DNA of 64,000 nucleotides from Halorubrum sp. F4. Lineage in GTDB: Archaea; Halobacteriota; Halobacteria; Halobacteriales; Haloferacaceae. Positions 24,633-32,407 of this stretch are shown here, one piece after another. A model generated the notes under the pieces. That model saw only the letters and a list, made by a program, of their open reading frames with translations, had not been told where the DNA came from and ran no database searches. The DNA lies in assembly GCF_027257195.1 (NCBI RefSeq), contig NZ_JAPDFS010000001.1:433049-497048 (forward strand), written 5' to 3'. How positions within the stretch are numbered: the stretch's first letter is position 1; every line of letters starts with the position of its first letter. The translations under genes were made by a program, and so were the position numbers.

Positions 24633-24940
24633 TAGGCGGTCACCGCCTCGGGTTCCTCCCCGAACTTCCCGGTACTTTCGTCGTACTCGGCCCCGGCGGC
24701 CTCGACGGCGGCCTTCAGTTTCGTGATGTGGCCGGAGGTCGTCACCGAGTATCCGTACCAGCCGTCATAGAAGACGATGTGACCGTCCGCGAATCGAGCC
24801 GCGATAACGGCTCCGTAGGAGTAGAGCAGGCCGCTGTCGTTCTTGCCCGTCGCGGAACGAACGTTCATCGTGCTGTTGTGGTGGTCGTAGTTGCCGTTTG
24901 CGAACGCCTCTCCGATTTCTTCAATGTTGAGTCGTGCCAT
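24632..24940 (-). CDS. hypothetical protein
   Basis: 102 residues from the ATG at 24940, 3 nt after a perfect leader motif. NGNYDHHNSTMNVRS, YSYGAVIAARF and HIVFYDGWYGYSVTTSGH suggest a small beta-sheet domain with a helical tail (HITKLKAAVEAAGA). This pattern is seen in other phage hypothetical proteins; no function known to me. Confidence 0.7.
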   Translation of the reverse strand: MARLNIEEIGEAFANGNYDHHNSTMNVRSATGKNDSGLLYSYGAVIAARFADGHIVFYDGWYGYSVTTSGHITKLKAAVEAAGAEYDESTGKFGEEPEAVTA

Positions 24941-25016
24941 AGTTGGGTCTGGTTGGTTCAATCGTGCCTGCCCGTCCCCCGAAGGGGGTCATCGGCAACG
25001 GTACGGGGAAGGGGTC

Positions 25017-25952
25017 TTAGTCGGCCTTGTAGGAGATGCCGCCAGCCATCCCCGAGTGCTTCTTGTGGCCCATAAACGCCGCCGCGTCATCGACGCAGTC
25101 CGCCGGGGCGTACACGTCCACCATCATCGAGAAGACGTTGCTCGTCGTCCCGAACCGGACGGCCATCGGGAACGGCGGTAACGCCTCGCCGCTTGTGAGG
25201 TCGTTAATGCGCTCGCTGAACTCGGACTTCTCCATCGTGGAGTGCCATCCGCCGCCGATAGTCGTGAACTCGTCCCACGCCTCGACCTCGACGTTGCTGG
25301 GGCCGTCGGAGTAGGAGCGCCAGCCATCGACGGGAACGCGCTTCTCGCCCAGCACAATGCCTTCAACGAGGTCGTAGACCGCGCCGGTCTCAAGCCATTC
25401 GTAGTCGCGGTTGTATTCTCCGTGGTCGAAGACCACCGACCCGTCGTAAGTGACCTTCCAGCGGCGACCGTCCGGCATCACCACCACAAGGGTACTTCCG
25501 TGGTAGTCCATCCCCTCGTAGCAACCGCCGCAGATGAACCAGCGGTCGTCGTCGGGGTCGATGTTCCAGCGGGCTGTTCCGGGGTCTTCGACCGGCTCGA
25601 CGTGGGTGGGTTCGCCCCAGTCGTTCACGCCGTCGTAGGAGCCGTCGCCGCAGAAGTGACAGCCCTCGTCGGCCTCGGCCATAAACACGGTGTCGTCGCA
25701 GATAGCACACTCACCAGAGGTGATGTTCGCGGGGTCTCGAACGTGCCAATCCTCCGGCGGGAGCAGTTGTTCGACCACCTTGTACGGAAGGGGGCTTCCG
25801 TCCTTCATCGAGTAAAGCGCCGCCCGCCGGGCTTCGGCCTTCGTGAGACCGTCGGACTCCATCAGTTCCTCCACCCTCTGCGTGTAGAACTCGTCCGTGT
25901 CGTCAATCAGTTCGCTAAAGTCGTCGCTGTCGGTGTGGTTGTTTTCGCTCAT
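25017..25952 (-). CDS. zinc-finger protein of unknown function
   Basis: 311 residues. Three C-x2-C sites (GECAICDD, GCHFCGDG, WFICGGCYEG) lie in residues about 78-145 and probably bind two zincs. The N-terminal 50 residues are acidic and helical, and the C-terminal half is a mixed domain with SNVFSMMVDVYAPADC. Could bind nucleic acid or act as an adaptor. The ATG follows a perfect leader motif. Confidence 0.65.
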   Translation of the reverse strand: MSENNHTDSDDFSELIDDTDEFYTQRVEELMESDGLTKAEARRAALYSMKDGSPLPYKVVEQLLPPEDWHVRDPANITSGECAICDDTVFMAEADEGCHFCGDGSYDGVNDWGEPTHVEPVEDPGTARWNIDPDDDRWFICGGCYEGMDYHGSTLVVVMPDGRRWKVTYDGSVVFDHGEYNRDYEWLETGAVYDLVEGIVLGEKRVPVDGWRSYSDGPSNVEVEAWDEFTTIGGGWHSTMEKSEFSERINDLTSGEALPPFPMAVRFGTTSNVFSMMVDVYAPADCVDDAAAFMGHKKHSGMAGGISYKAD

Positions 25953-25967
25953 TTTGGGTCTGGTTGG

Positions 25968-26303
25968 TTAGTGCTGGAATCGGTACACGGTGATAGCGTC
26001 GTGCTTGTCCCTCGGGTCGAGGAACGCCCAGCGGTTTAGTTCGACAATCAGGATGTAGGTCTGGAGCGTCGTCGGGTGCGACCAATGGAACTTGTATCGG
26101 TTGTCACCCTCGGCTTCGTAGACCTCGCCCTCTTCGATACAGCCCCGTATCACATCGCCTCCGATGCGGCGGGAACGGCGCTCGTTTACGAAGTGGTCGG
26201 TCGGTTGGTACTCCCCCGGCTTTCGGGGGACGGCCTCAAGCGTGAAGTCGTGGGAGTAAGCGTCGGCGTAGTCGTCCCACTCTTTGTGAGAGATGACGCT
26301 CAT
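25968..26303 (-). CDS. hypothetical protein
   Basis: 111 residues, not recognised. Aromatic-rich (KEWDDYADAYSHDFTLE, YKFHWSHPTTLQTYIL), possibly a small DNA-binding domain. Its ATG overlaps the stop of the SprT-like gene upstream by one base (TAATG), so the two are translationally coupled. Confidence 0.65.
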   Translation of the reverse strand: MSVISHKEWDDYADAYSHDFTLEAVPRKPGEYQPTDHFVNERRSRRIGGDVIRGCIEEGEVYEAEGDNRYKFHWSHPTTLQTYILIVELNRWAFLDPRDKHDAITVYRFQH

Positions 26304-26830
26304 TATGCGTCCTCAACACGAATCCGCGCTCGGCAACAGCCCGAGCGGTACGGGCCGGGGTTCTCCACGATTTTCGACCGCTTGAATCGGGGCGTCTTCT
26401 TGCCGCAGGCCTCGCAGACGAGGAACCATCGGGCTTCGTCGTCAGCGAACGTCGGGCAATGCCGGGGCGCGGCGAGTTCTCGGGCCTTCCGCTTGAACGT
26501 CGGGCCGTGACTCCCTTTTCCGTGGGTTTCGTACTCCCAGATGTGGACGAGTTCGTGGCGAATCGTCCCCTCGAAGTCGTCGCCCCAGCCCCACGACTGG
26601 TACGCCTTCCACGCGAACCTCATAAAGAGGTCACCGTTCTTCTTCCCCGCTTTCCCCGCCGCCCGCTTGAGTCGCTTTGAGACTTGAATCTCGACCTCGT
26701 CAAGCGGTACGTCTATGTCCACGGTCTCGGCGTAGGCCCGAATCACCCCCTTGAGTTCATTTGGAGATAGGCCGTCTCCGGGCCGCTCGAACTGTTCATC
26801 GTCGTCGGTATCAGGTAGTCGGAACGTCAT
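26303..26830 (-). CDS. SprT-like zinc metalloprotease
   Basis: 175 residues. TIRHELVHIWEYETHGKGSHG gives HExxH with a third His, the SprT/Spartan active site, near residue 92. A C-terminal zinc ribbon follows (CEACGKKTPRF and GCCRARIRV). SprT-like proteins cut proteins crosslinked to DNA or act in DNA repair; the role in this virus is unknown. The start follows a perfect leader motif. Confidence 0.85.
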   Translation of the reverse strand: MTFRLPDTDDDEQFERPGDGLSPNELKGVIRAYAETVDIDVPLDEVEIQVSKRLKRAAGKAGKKNGDLFMRFAWKAYQSWGWGDDFEGTIRHELVHIWEYETHGKGSHGPTFKRKARELAAPRHCPTFADDEARWFLVCEACGKKTPRFKRSKIVENPGPYRSGCCRARIRVEDA

Positions 26831-26877
26831 TTGGGTCTGGTTGGTTGCTGACGCTTGGTTGCCGTCGTCAGGCCCCC

Positions 26878-26920
26878 GAGTTCCACTCGGGAACGACGCC
26901 CCCAGAAGGGGCGTTTCGGC
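26878..26920. other. two GC hairpins in the gap before the SprT-like gene
   Basis: CCCCCGAGTTCCACTCGGG and CGCCCCCAGAAGGGGCG are adjacent hairpins between the end of 26922-27056 and the leader motif of 26303-26830. They may end transcription or protect mRNA ends. Similar CCCC-GAAG-GGGG hairpins recur at 24976 and across 30.6-32.1 kb. Confidence 0.4.
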
Positions 26921-26921
26921 T

Positions 26922-27056
26922 TCAGCGTCGGAGAGTCGCCTCGGCGTAATGGCCGGTCGGGAACAGCAGGGAGACCGTAGTTTCCCGCCTGTCCTTGATG
27001 AGCCGGGGCCGCCACTCCCGAAGGGAGATACGTCCGACAGCGAGGGTCAACTTCAT
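26922..27056 (-). CDS. 44-residue protein of unknown function
   Basis: Begins MKLTLAVGRISLREWRPRL and is basic. The ATG overlaps the stop of 27053-27178 (ATGA). Coupled position is the main support. No function recognised. Confidence 0.55.
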   Translation of the reverse strand: MKLTLAVGRISLREWRPRLIKDRRETTVSLLFPTGHYAEATLRR

Positions 27057-27178
27057 CGGTCGTCTCCCATCAGGTGGCCGTACTTCGTTTTCTCTCGGCG
27101 CTTCCGTCGCGCCTCTTTTTCGCCCGCCTGTTTAAGTTCGCGTTTCACGTCGTCTGGAAGGGTATCTTCGAGGTTCAT
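27053..27178 (-). CDS. 41-residue basic helical protein
   Basis: Starts MNLEDTLPDDVKRELKQAGE and then is rich in Lys and Arg. The ATG follows a degenerate leader motif (CCAACCAACCCAG). It may be a short nucleic-acid-binding helix. Function unknown. Confidence 0.55.
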   Translation of the reverse strand: MNLEDTLPDDVKRELKQAGEKEARRKRREKTKYGHLMGDDR

Positions 27179-27191
27179 CTGGGTTGGTTGG

Positions 27192-27788
27192 TTACTGAAG
27201 GTCTCCGGGGTAGTTCCGGTAACAGAGGTTGGCCCACCGAGTCGGAGCGAGGAACGTCTTTTGCTCGAACTCCGGGTTCGAGAAGCCCCCTTCCAAATAG
27301 TAGGCCAGCCCCGTTTGGCCGACGACTTCCTGAAATGTGAGGCGGTGAACCGGCTCGGGATACCACGCCTTCATCGCGTGCCACTTCTGGAACTCCCCCC
27401 AGAAGGAGAAGTCGCAGTCGTTCTTGTAGTGGCCCCAGTAGTCGTGAACCGCTCGGCTCTTGAGGTTGTCATCCCGGCTAATGTGGCTCGGGTGGGTGCC
27501 GCCGGAGAAGATTTTGAGTCGGTCGTTAACGACTATATCCGAACACATCTCCTCGTAGGTCTCGTAGGGGTCTTCCTCGGTGAACTCGACGTGAACACCG
27601 TGAGCCTCGATGGCGTCGAAGAGGTAGTCGTTCATCTTGAGCAGAAGCCGGACGGCTTCGAGTAGTTCCTCGGAGGTCTCACCGTAGACTTCCATCTCGT
27701 CGTATTCTCGTCCAATCGTTTCAGCGACCTGTCGTTCGGTGAGCCGGTGGTTGGTCGGCGTCACCGTAAGGTGGTTGTTTGCTCCCAT
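27192..27788 (-). CDS. conserved phage-type hypothetical protein
   Basis: 198 residues. SRAVHDYWGHYKND and FSFWGEFQKWHAMKAWYP are the most conserved-looking parts and recall a family of phage proteins with an HD-x2-GH core, of unknown activity. NDYLFDAIEAHG and a helical N-terminus precede. The ATG follows a perfect leader motif (ACCAGACCCAA). A tRNA-like element lies 55 nt upstream. Confidence 0.7.
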   Translation of the reverse strand: MGANNHLTVTPTNHRLTERQVAETIGREYDEMEVYGETSEELLEAVRLLLKMNDYLFDAIEAHGVHVEFTEEDPYETYEEMCSDIVVNDRLKIFSGGTHPSHISRDDNLKSRAVHDYWGHYKNDCDFSFWGEFQKWHAMKAWYPEPVHRLTFQEVVGQTGLAYYLEGGFSNPEFEQKTFLAPTRWANLCYRNYPGDLQ

Positions 27789-27842
27789 TTGGGTCTGGTC
27801 TCCGTGTTCCTCGGGCTGGTTACGCCGTCATCGGAAGCCCCG

Positions 27843-27896
27843 CCGGGGAATCGAACCCCGGAGCCGCCAATCAGGGCCGCGCCTTAATCGGGCGCG
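27843..27896 (-). ncRNA. tRNA-like element (T-arm plus hairpin)
   Basis: Minus strand: hairpin CGCGCC-CGATTAA-GGCGCG (7-nt loop) followed by a T-arm CCGGGG-TTCGATT-CCCCGG. I find no acceptor stem and no U33, so it is not a working tRNA. It lies in the gap upstream of 27192-27788, like the other tRNA-like elements. Confidence 0.45.
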
Positions 27897-27902
27897 AGTT
27901 GG

Positions 27903-28109
27903 TTACTGGCTGTCGCGTTCCGCTCTCAAGCCCCCCGAATCTTCCCCCGTGGCCGTTCCCCGGCTCGCTCTTCGAGCCGTTGCTATCGCGTCGTCAATCG
28001 TATCAACGTCGCCTTTCACCATCTCGAAGTCGAAGTCCGATAAGGCCCCTTCGTCGTTCAGTCTCGATGCCTCTCCGATTACGATTTGAAGTGCGTCTCT
28101 GTAATTCAT
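27903..28109 (-). CDS. small helical protein
   Basis: 68 residues, MNYRDALQIVIGEASRLNDE at the start, then DVDTIDDAIATARRAS. All helix, no motif. The ATG overlaps the stop of 28109-28264 (TAATG). Confidence 0.6.
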   Translation of the reverse strand: MNYRDALQIVIGEASRLNDEGALSDFDFEMVKGDVDTIDDAIATARRASRGTATGEDSGGLRAERDSQ

Positions 28110-28264
28110 TAGAACCGTCCGATTACGTTCGCCCCGCTGTACGTTTTGGTCTCGCCGCTCGGGAACCGGAGAATTAAATCCAGTTCGTCATACCACCACG
28201 TTTCAACGCCCTCGACCTCGACCTCCTCGCGGTCGTGAAGGACGACAACGTTAATCGGCGTCAT
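28109..28264 (-). CDS. small beta protein (51 residues)
   Basis: Begins MTPINVVVLHDREEVEVEG and continues VETWWYDELDLILRF, ending SGETKTYSGANVIGRF: a likely small beta-barrel. It overlaps both neighbours (ATGA upstream, TAATG downstream). Function unknown. Confidence 0.6.
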   Translation of the reverse strand: MTPINVVVLHDREEVEVEGVETWWYDELDLILRFPSGETKTYSGANVIGRF

Positions 28265-28365
28265 ATGTGGTCTTCAAGCCACACGAATCCGTCCGTCTCA
28301 AGCCACGCTTCGCCGTCAGTCAGAAGAGCGGTTCCACTCTGAGTTAGTTGAATCTCTGGGTTCAT
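28261..28365 (-). CDS. 34-residue protein
   Basis: MNPEIQLTQSGTALLTDGEA, then WLETDGFVWLEDHI. It has a leader motif (ACCAGACCCAA) directly before the ATG and a 4-nt overlap with the next gene, which argues that this very short gene is real. Function unknown. Confidence 0.55.
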   Translation of the reverse strand: MNPEIQLTQSGTALLTDGEAWLETDGFVWLEDHI

Positions 28366-28390
28366 TTGGGTCTGGTCGGTTACTCTGGTT

Positions 28391-28462
28391 AGGAGAGTCG
28401 GCGTTCCTGCTGTGTTGGGGTATCCCCCCTTCTAACTTGGTATGAGATGATAACTGTATCGG
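28391..28462. promoter_or_regulatory. recurrent GTTCCTGC element plus promoter-like block
   Basis: 28391-28420 is a copy of the recurrent element GGAGTCGGCGTTCCTGCTG found in several control regions; 28421-28462 is the fourth copy of the CGATACAGTTA...GTTAG block (minus strand). The pair lies upstream of the unit 27903-28365. Confidence 0.45.
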
Positions 28463-28465
28463 CGG

Positions 28466-28690
28466 TTAGACGACACGCCGTGGGGAGAGTTCGTCTTCGA
28501 CCTCCAATACCAGCGGCTCGGAGTCAGTATCAATCGGGTTCTCCGCCGTGAAGAACACTCCCCAAGTGTCGTCGTCGTATTGGTGAAGGCTGTAAGCCTC
28601 CGTGTAGTTCTCGTCGTCGTCAAAGGCTTCGTTGAAGCCGATTACCGCTTCGTCCCACGTCTCAGCCGTCACAAGTAATTCGTATTTCAT
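28466..28690 (-). CDS. hypothetical protein
   Basis: 74 residues, MKYELLVTAETWDEAVIGFN, acidic, with DDDTWGVFFTAENP. It looks like a small alpha/beta domain. The ATG at 28690 is 2 nt after the stop of 28693-28833; a TTG two codons earlier is possible. Function unknown. Confidence 0.6.
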   Translation of the reverse strand: MKYELLVTAETWDEAVIGFNEAFDDDENYTEAYSLHQYDDDTWGVFFTAENPIDTDSEPLVLEVEDELSPRRVV

Positions 28691-28692
28691 TT

Positions 28693-28833
28693 TCAATCTC
28701 GTCGTCGGTCTCGCTCCGCCATCGCACGTCCCGCTTCGGCGTCCATCCCGCCCTTGACGTAAGCCCGGATGTGCTTCATCAGGTAGTCGTCGTTCAATCC
28801 TCGAAGGAACTCTCGGTGTTGCTCGGGGTTCAT
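28693..28833 (-). CDS. 46-residue protein
   Basis: MNPEQHREFLRGLNDDYLMK, then a basic end (MAERDRRRD). Short helical protein, coupled to the following gene. The ATG is 1 nt after the stop of 28835-29329. Function unknown. Confidence 0.6.
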   Translation of the reverse strand: MNPEQHREFLRGLNDDYLMKHIRAYVKGGMDAEAGRAMAERDRRRD

Positions 28834-28834
28834 T

Positions 28835-29329
28835 TTAGATACCCCCGACCGGGGCGGCGAGGCTCAGGGCCATACCGGCGAGCCGGTCGTCGCTTTCAAT
28901 CTCCTGCCAGCGTTCGACCTTGGCGAGAAGGCGCTCGCGTTCCTCGTCGGATTTGAAGCCCCAATGCCGAACCGCCGACTCAATCAGGGCGTCGAGGTCG
29001 TTCTTGAAGCAGGCCGAGCCGCGTTCACACCAGCATCCGTATCGGCGGCCTTCGGCCTCGATGGCCTCTCGGCCTTCCCGGTAATCGGAGACGTGGCGGG
29101 CGGCGTGGTACGGCCCGGCGTAGCCGATTGAATCCGAGACGATGGCGGCGATTAGTTCGGCATCCTCCATCGTGTCCGCTGTTAGCGTGTTCTGCTCTTC
29201 GGCGCAGTCGTTACACAGATTCTCGAAGTCGTCCTCGAACTCGAATTGTCGGTAGGTATCAGCGCCCCGAACCGAGGTCGAGTATTCGTTAACGTCACAG
29301 CAGTCGCACTTCGCAAGGCTAAGGTTCAT
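28835..29329 (-). CDS. zinc-binding protein of unknown function
   Basis: 164 residues. KCDCCDVNEY near the start with LCNDCAEEQ about 30 residues later forms a likely four-Cys zinc site; CWCERGSAC follows near residue 98. The rest is helical. The ATG follows a perfect leader motif. Role unknown. Confidence 0.65.
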   Translation of the reverse strand: MNLSLAKCDCCDVNEYSTSVRGADTYRQFEFEDDFENLCNDCAEEQNTLTADTMEDAELIAAIVSDSIGYAGPYHAARHVSDYREGREAIEAEGRRYGCWCERGSACFKNDLDALIESAVRHWGFKSDEERERLLAKVERWQEIESDDRLAGMALSLAAPVGGI

Positions 29330-29353
29330 TTTGGGTCTGGTTGGTGGGTTGGT

Positions 29354-29479
29354 TTACAGGCAGTCCGAATATCCGCAGGCTTCACAGCCGAACGCTCCGA
29401 GCGAAGCCATCCCCAATTGGATAGGTTCGTCTTCCCAGTAGGCGTCTTCGGCGTCGCAGTCTTCGGTGAAGTGGCACAT
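29354..29479 (-). CDS. 41-residue Cys-rich protein
   Basis: MCHFTEDCDAEDAYWEDEPI, ending FGCEACGYSDCL. The spread of cysteines (CEAC-x4-C) suggests a single zinc. It lies 1 nt from 29481-29651. Function unknown. Confidence 0.6.
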   Translation of the reverse strand: MCHFTEDCDAEDAYWEDEPIQLGMASLGAFGCEACGYSDCL

Positions 29480-29480
29480 T

Positions 29481-29651
29481 TTACTCGAAGAGGTCGTTCA
29501 TCACTTCGCCGTCCTGACGCCGCTCGCGCTCTTCAGCGAACGCCTCGCGGTTTCGGTTGTGGGTGATAAACAAGTCGTCGGGGGAAGGGTCAGCGGCCCC
29601 GCCGTAGGTCTGGTACGATTCCCGGTCGTCGCCGTCGTCGTAGTCACTCAT
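29481..29651 (-). CDS. 56-residue acidic protein
   Basis: MSDYDDGDDRESYQTYGGAA then a helical end (EAFAEERERRQDGEVM). The start at 29651 is set by a perfect leader motif 4 nt upstream. Probably partly disordered. Function unknown. Confidence 0.6.
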   Translation of the reverse strand: MSDYDDGDDRESYQTYGGAADPSPDDLFITHNRNREAFAEERERRQDGEVMNDLFE

Positions 29652-29684
29652 CGTTGGGTCTGGTTGGTTTTGGCCTAAAGGCCA

Positions 29685-29735
29685 AGAGCCGAGCCGGGAA
29701 TTGAACCCGGCGAGAAGCCCGCCGCCTTCTCGGCA
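29685..29735 (-). ncRNA. minimal tRNA-like element (acceptor-like stem, hairpin, T-arm)
   Basis: Minus strand GCCGAG pairs with CTCGGC around a hairpin (GAAGGCGGCGGGCTTC) and a T-arm (CCGGG-TTCAATT-CCCGG). There is no D-arm or anticodon arm of normal form. It lies about 30 nt upstream of the leader motif of 29481-29651. Confidence 0.45.
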
Positions 29736-29776
29736 AGCCGCCATCTAAACCCCGTAAGAGGTCTTATCCGTTTCGG

Positions 29777-29917
29777 TCAGAGGTCGGCGGGGTCGGAAAG
29801 CCCCCAGCCATTATGGAAGGCCAGCCGTTCGTCCATCTCGAAGTCCGGCTCAACGTCGGCGTTTCGGTCGTCAAGTGCTACGGCGTCGGTTTCGTCAGGG
29901 TCGTAATCGGTGAACAT
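29777..29917 (-). CDS. 46-residue acidic protein
   Basis: MFTDYDPDETDAVALDDRNA, ending AFHNGWGLSDPADL. A leader motif with one change (ACCAAACCCAA) directly precedes the ATG. Function unknown. Confidence 0.6.
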   Translation of the reverse strand: MFTDYDPDETDAVALDDRNADVEPDFEMDERLAFHNGWGLSDPADL

Positions 29918-29936
29918 TTGGGTTTGGTTGGTTGCT

Positions 29937-30518
29937 TCAGTTGTCGTCGTCCTTCAGGAGACCGGCCTCCTTCAGCGCCTTGTAAGCCTCGGCGGCTCGG
30001 GCTTCGCCAATCCCCGAGATACCTTCGAGGACTTCAGTAACGGTCGTTTCATCGGCGCTCACTTCGTACCACACCTCTTCGGGGGCTTCGTATTCGACAG
30101 GGACGAAGATGGGGTCTTCGTCGTCCCCGAAGTCGTCGGCGGGAAGGCCGAAGTCCTCGGCGGTCTCGGCGGTAATCACGTCGAAGTCCCCTTCGGGGGT
30201 CTCGAACTCGTCCTTGTATTCGGGAAGGTTCCCCGGTAGGTCTTGGCAGGTCTCCTTAAGCCCCGGCTCGTCGTCGGTGCCGTAGGCAATCGCCGCGAAG
30301 TGGCCGTAGTGGTCGGCCCACGGCGACTTACCGGAGTCCTTCACTTTTGCGACGCCGAGGGCCTTACACGACTTCTTAAGAAGTCGAACCATCGAGATGG
30401 CCTTCCAGTAGTCTTCATACTCTTCGATTCTTTCCCCACCGAAGGTGGTTTCGTCGTTGCTGTCGCTGTCGGTCTGGTTGTTAGCGGTGCTGTCGGTCTG
30501 GGTCGGGAGTTCAAACAT
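29937..30518 (-). CDS. early protein with C-terminal helix-hairpin-helix
   Basis: 193 residues. After a disordered Ser/Asn/Asp start, YEDYWKAISMVRLLKKSCKALG and a YGHFAAIAYGTD segment form a domain I do not recognise. The end, VLEGISGIGEARAAEAYKAL, is a classic helix-hairpin-helix for non-specific DNA binding. It is the first gene of the leftward early region and starts 5 nt after a perfect leader motif, right beside the non-coding control region. Confidence 0.7.
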   Translation of the reverse strand: MFELPTQTDSTANNQTDSDSNDETTFGGERIEEYEDYWKAISMVRLLKKSCKALGVAKVKDSGKSPWADHYGHFAAIAYGTDDEPGLKETCQDLPGNLPEYKDEFETPEGDFDVITAETAEDFGLPADDFGDDEDPIFVPVEYEAPEEVWYEVSADETTVTEVLEGISGIGEARAAEAYKALKEAGLLKDDDN

Positions 30519-32407
30519 TTGTTTGGGTCTGGTTGGTTTGTTTCACGTCCCTCAAGGGACGGAGCCAAGGTCATCGTCAAAGGCGAGGTAGGCTATTTCC
30601 CCGCGACAAGGCCTTTAGGGCCTTGTTTCGACCATTTTCTTTTCCCCCGAAGGGGGCTTTTGGGTAAGTTGGTTTCGTCGGCGGTTTTGTCCGTTTTCGC
30701 GGTTTCAAGCCACCAAAATCAAGTCCATTAACCCCCGCTTCGGGGGTTTTAGTACGACTTAATCCCGAAGGATAGGCTGGATAAGTCCCTTCTCCCGTCG
30801 CATATCCCGCCGACTTACCACGGGCTTAGAAAAGCCCGGAATAGTCGGGATTAACCCCCAGAAGGGGGCTTGCGCGAGGTACTACGGATAGATTAGCCTA
30901 ATCGCCGCTGGGTCGTATGATAATGGTGTTTTACCGTTTTCCGGTTAGTTAAACGTCCTAATCCCGGTTTACGGTCTCATAGGTAAACCCCGCCGTAGCC
31001 ACACGACGTATGGAACTTAGCACAATCCCCGGCGGGAAGGGTGCTAAGGGGGAATACCGGGCTTCTTAAGCCGGTTTTCGGCGTTACCCACTTTTACGTG
31101 CGTATGGGGGCTTAAAGCAAGGCTGGTTAACCGCCTTGCCGTCTTTGTCTCCCGAGGGAGACTGGATATGCTGGGGTTGCGCTATATTGTATTTTTCCGG
31201 TGATTGACGTTTCCGCCGAGTTTGGCCGCTAATACGACCGCACACACTACCCTTAGACGGTCTCAAGCCGTCAGTCAGACGCTTACGCGCCTTTAAGGGG
31301 GCTAAGCCGACCGATACTCCTTTTCTCGGGGGCTTCGGGAGCGTTTACCACACTTGCCCGGTGCCTTACCAGCATACCCACACTCTTGCCCCCGGCCTAC
31401 CCGACCGGCGGGGGCAAGCAAGTTGAAAATCCTCCAACCCCGAGGGGCCTTCATCGGCATCCTACCGTAAGACTGGGGAGTATATAAACTTGTCGTGGAC
31501 TCTGGAAACGCTGTCTGTGGGGGTTTGAGTAGGCCAAGCCCCCCGTCTCCAGATAGTTGACACTAAATCGTGTTATAGCATACCATAAAGAACCGTGACA
31601 TAGCCGTAGGGGGCTTGAGACCGCCGAGAAGGGGCCTTAGAACGGATATAGATATAAAGAGTCGTTGTGTTGGGTAGGCTGACAGGATGGGCGGAGGGTG
31701 ATGCGGGGGCGCTATTCCCGCCGCATAGGGCTTGAAACCGCCGTGAAAGGCCTTTGAAGGGTCACCGTGAAAGGGTCTCCGTGAACAATCGTGTACGTCC
31801 CTCCCGCGCCGTAGCCTGAAACCCCCGAATACTAACCCCTCGCGGCTTCTGTCGGCGTTTTAGGGTAGGCCGCCGAACGGCCCCCGTAGGGCATTACGCA
31901 TAGTAATATCTGGGTCATCTTATTTGAGTGTATCGACGCCCGAGAAGGGGCCTAACTGGGTGTTACTACTGGGTAGTAAGCAGGGTTGCTGGGTCGGGAG
32001 ACCGCCGGGAAGGGCCTTGAAAGGGCCTTGAAAGGCCGCATAAGCCCTTGAAAGGCCCCTACGGGGGTTATTACACCACTTGCTGGGCAGAATCCGATTT
32101 AATACGTTAGTTGCCTCGAAAATATCCAGATTTTGGGTATATGAACGGTCTTGAAAATAATTTCCTGAAATTCTCCGTGCGCGAAGGGCCTCTGCTCGGC
32201 TCACAGCAACGAGTTTATAGAATCAGCGACTCAAATCCGGTTGGTCGCTTGACGGCGACCGTCAAAGGGGCCTTGTCCGCTTGCCTACCACGGGGAAAGG
32301 CCCCTTTTCAGAAGTCGCCGGACTCTCCTACGCTTTAGGTGATATAAGGACTTGCTGTATAAGGAGTGTCAATCGCCCAACTCGGCGGGAACGGGGCGAG
32401 CCGGTGA
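30519..32407. other. 1.9-kb region without convincing genes, rich in short GC hairpins
   Basis: No frame over about 90 codons and none that looks like a protein. It contains many small hairpins of the type CCCCC-GAAG-GGGGG (30644, 30732, 30853) and repeated words such as CTTGAAAGGCC (around 32000-32060) and GGGCTTGARACCGCCG (31612, 31728). It lies between the leftward early and rightward late genes and just upstream of the terminase operon. An origin, packaging site or non-coding RNA region would all fit; none is proven. Confidence 0.6.
30731..30750 (+). terminator. hairpin followed by T-run
   Basis: ACCCCCGCTTCGGGGGTTTT: a 5-bp GC stem with a 5-nt loop followed by TTTT, a terminator-like structure on the plus strand. 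It stands in the non-coding control region. Confidence 0.4.

Noticed and set aside
31084-32338. Short frames in the 1.9-kb hairpin region (for example 31084-31266, 31920-32204, 32111-32338)
   Set aside because: Compositions are not haloarchaeal (basic, Ser/Arg/Pro-rich), there is no leader motif or start signal, and repeats run through them.
30519-32407. CRISPR array
   Set aside because: Repeated words are short, irregularly spaced and without unique spacers of constant length.
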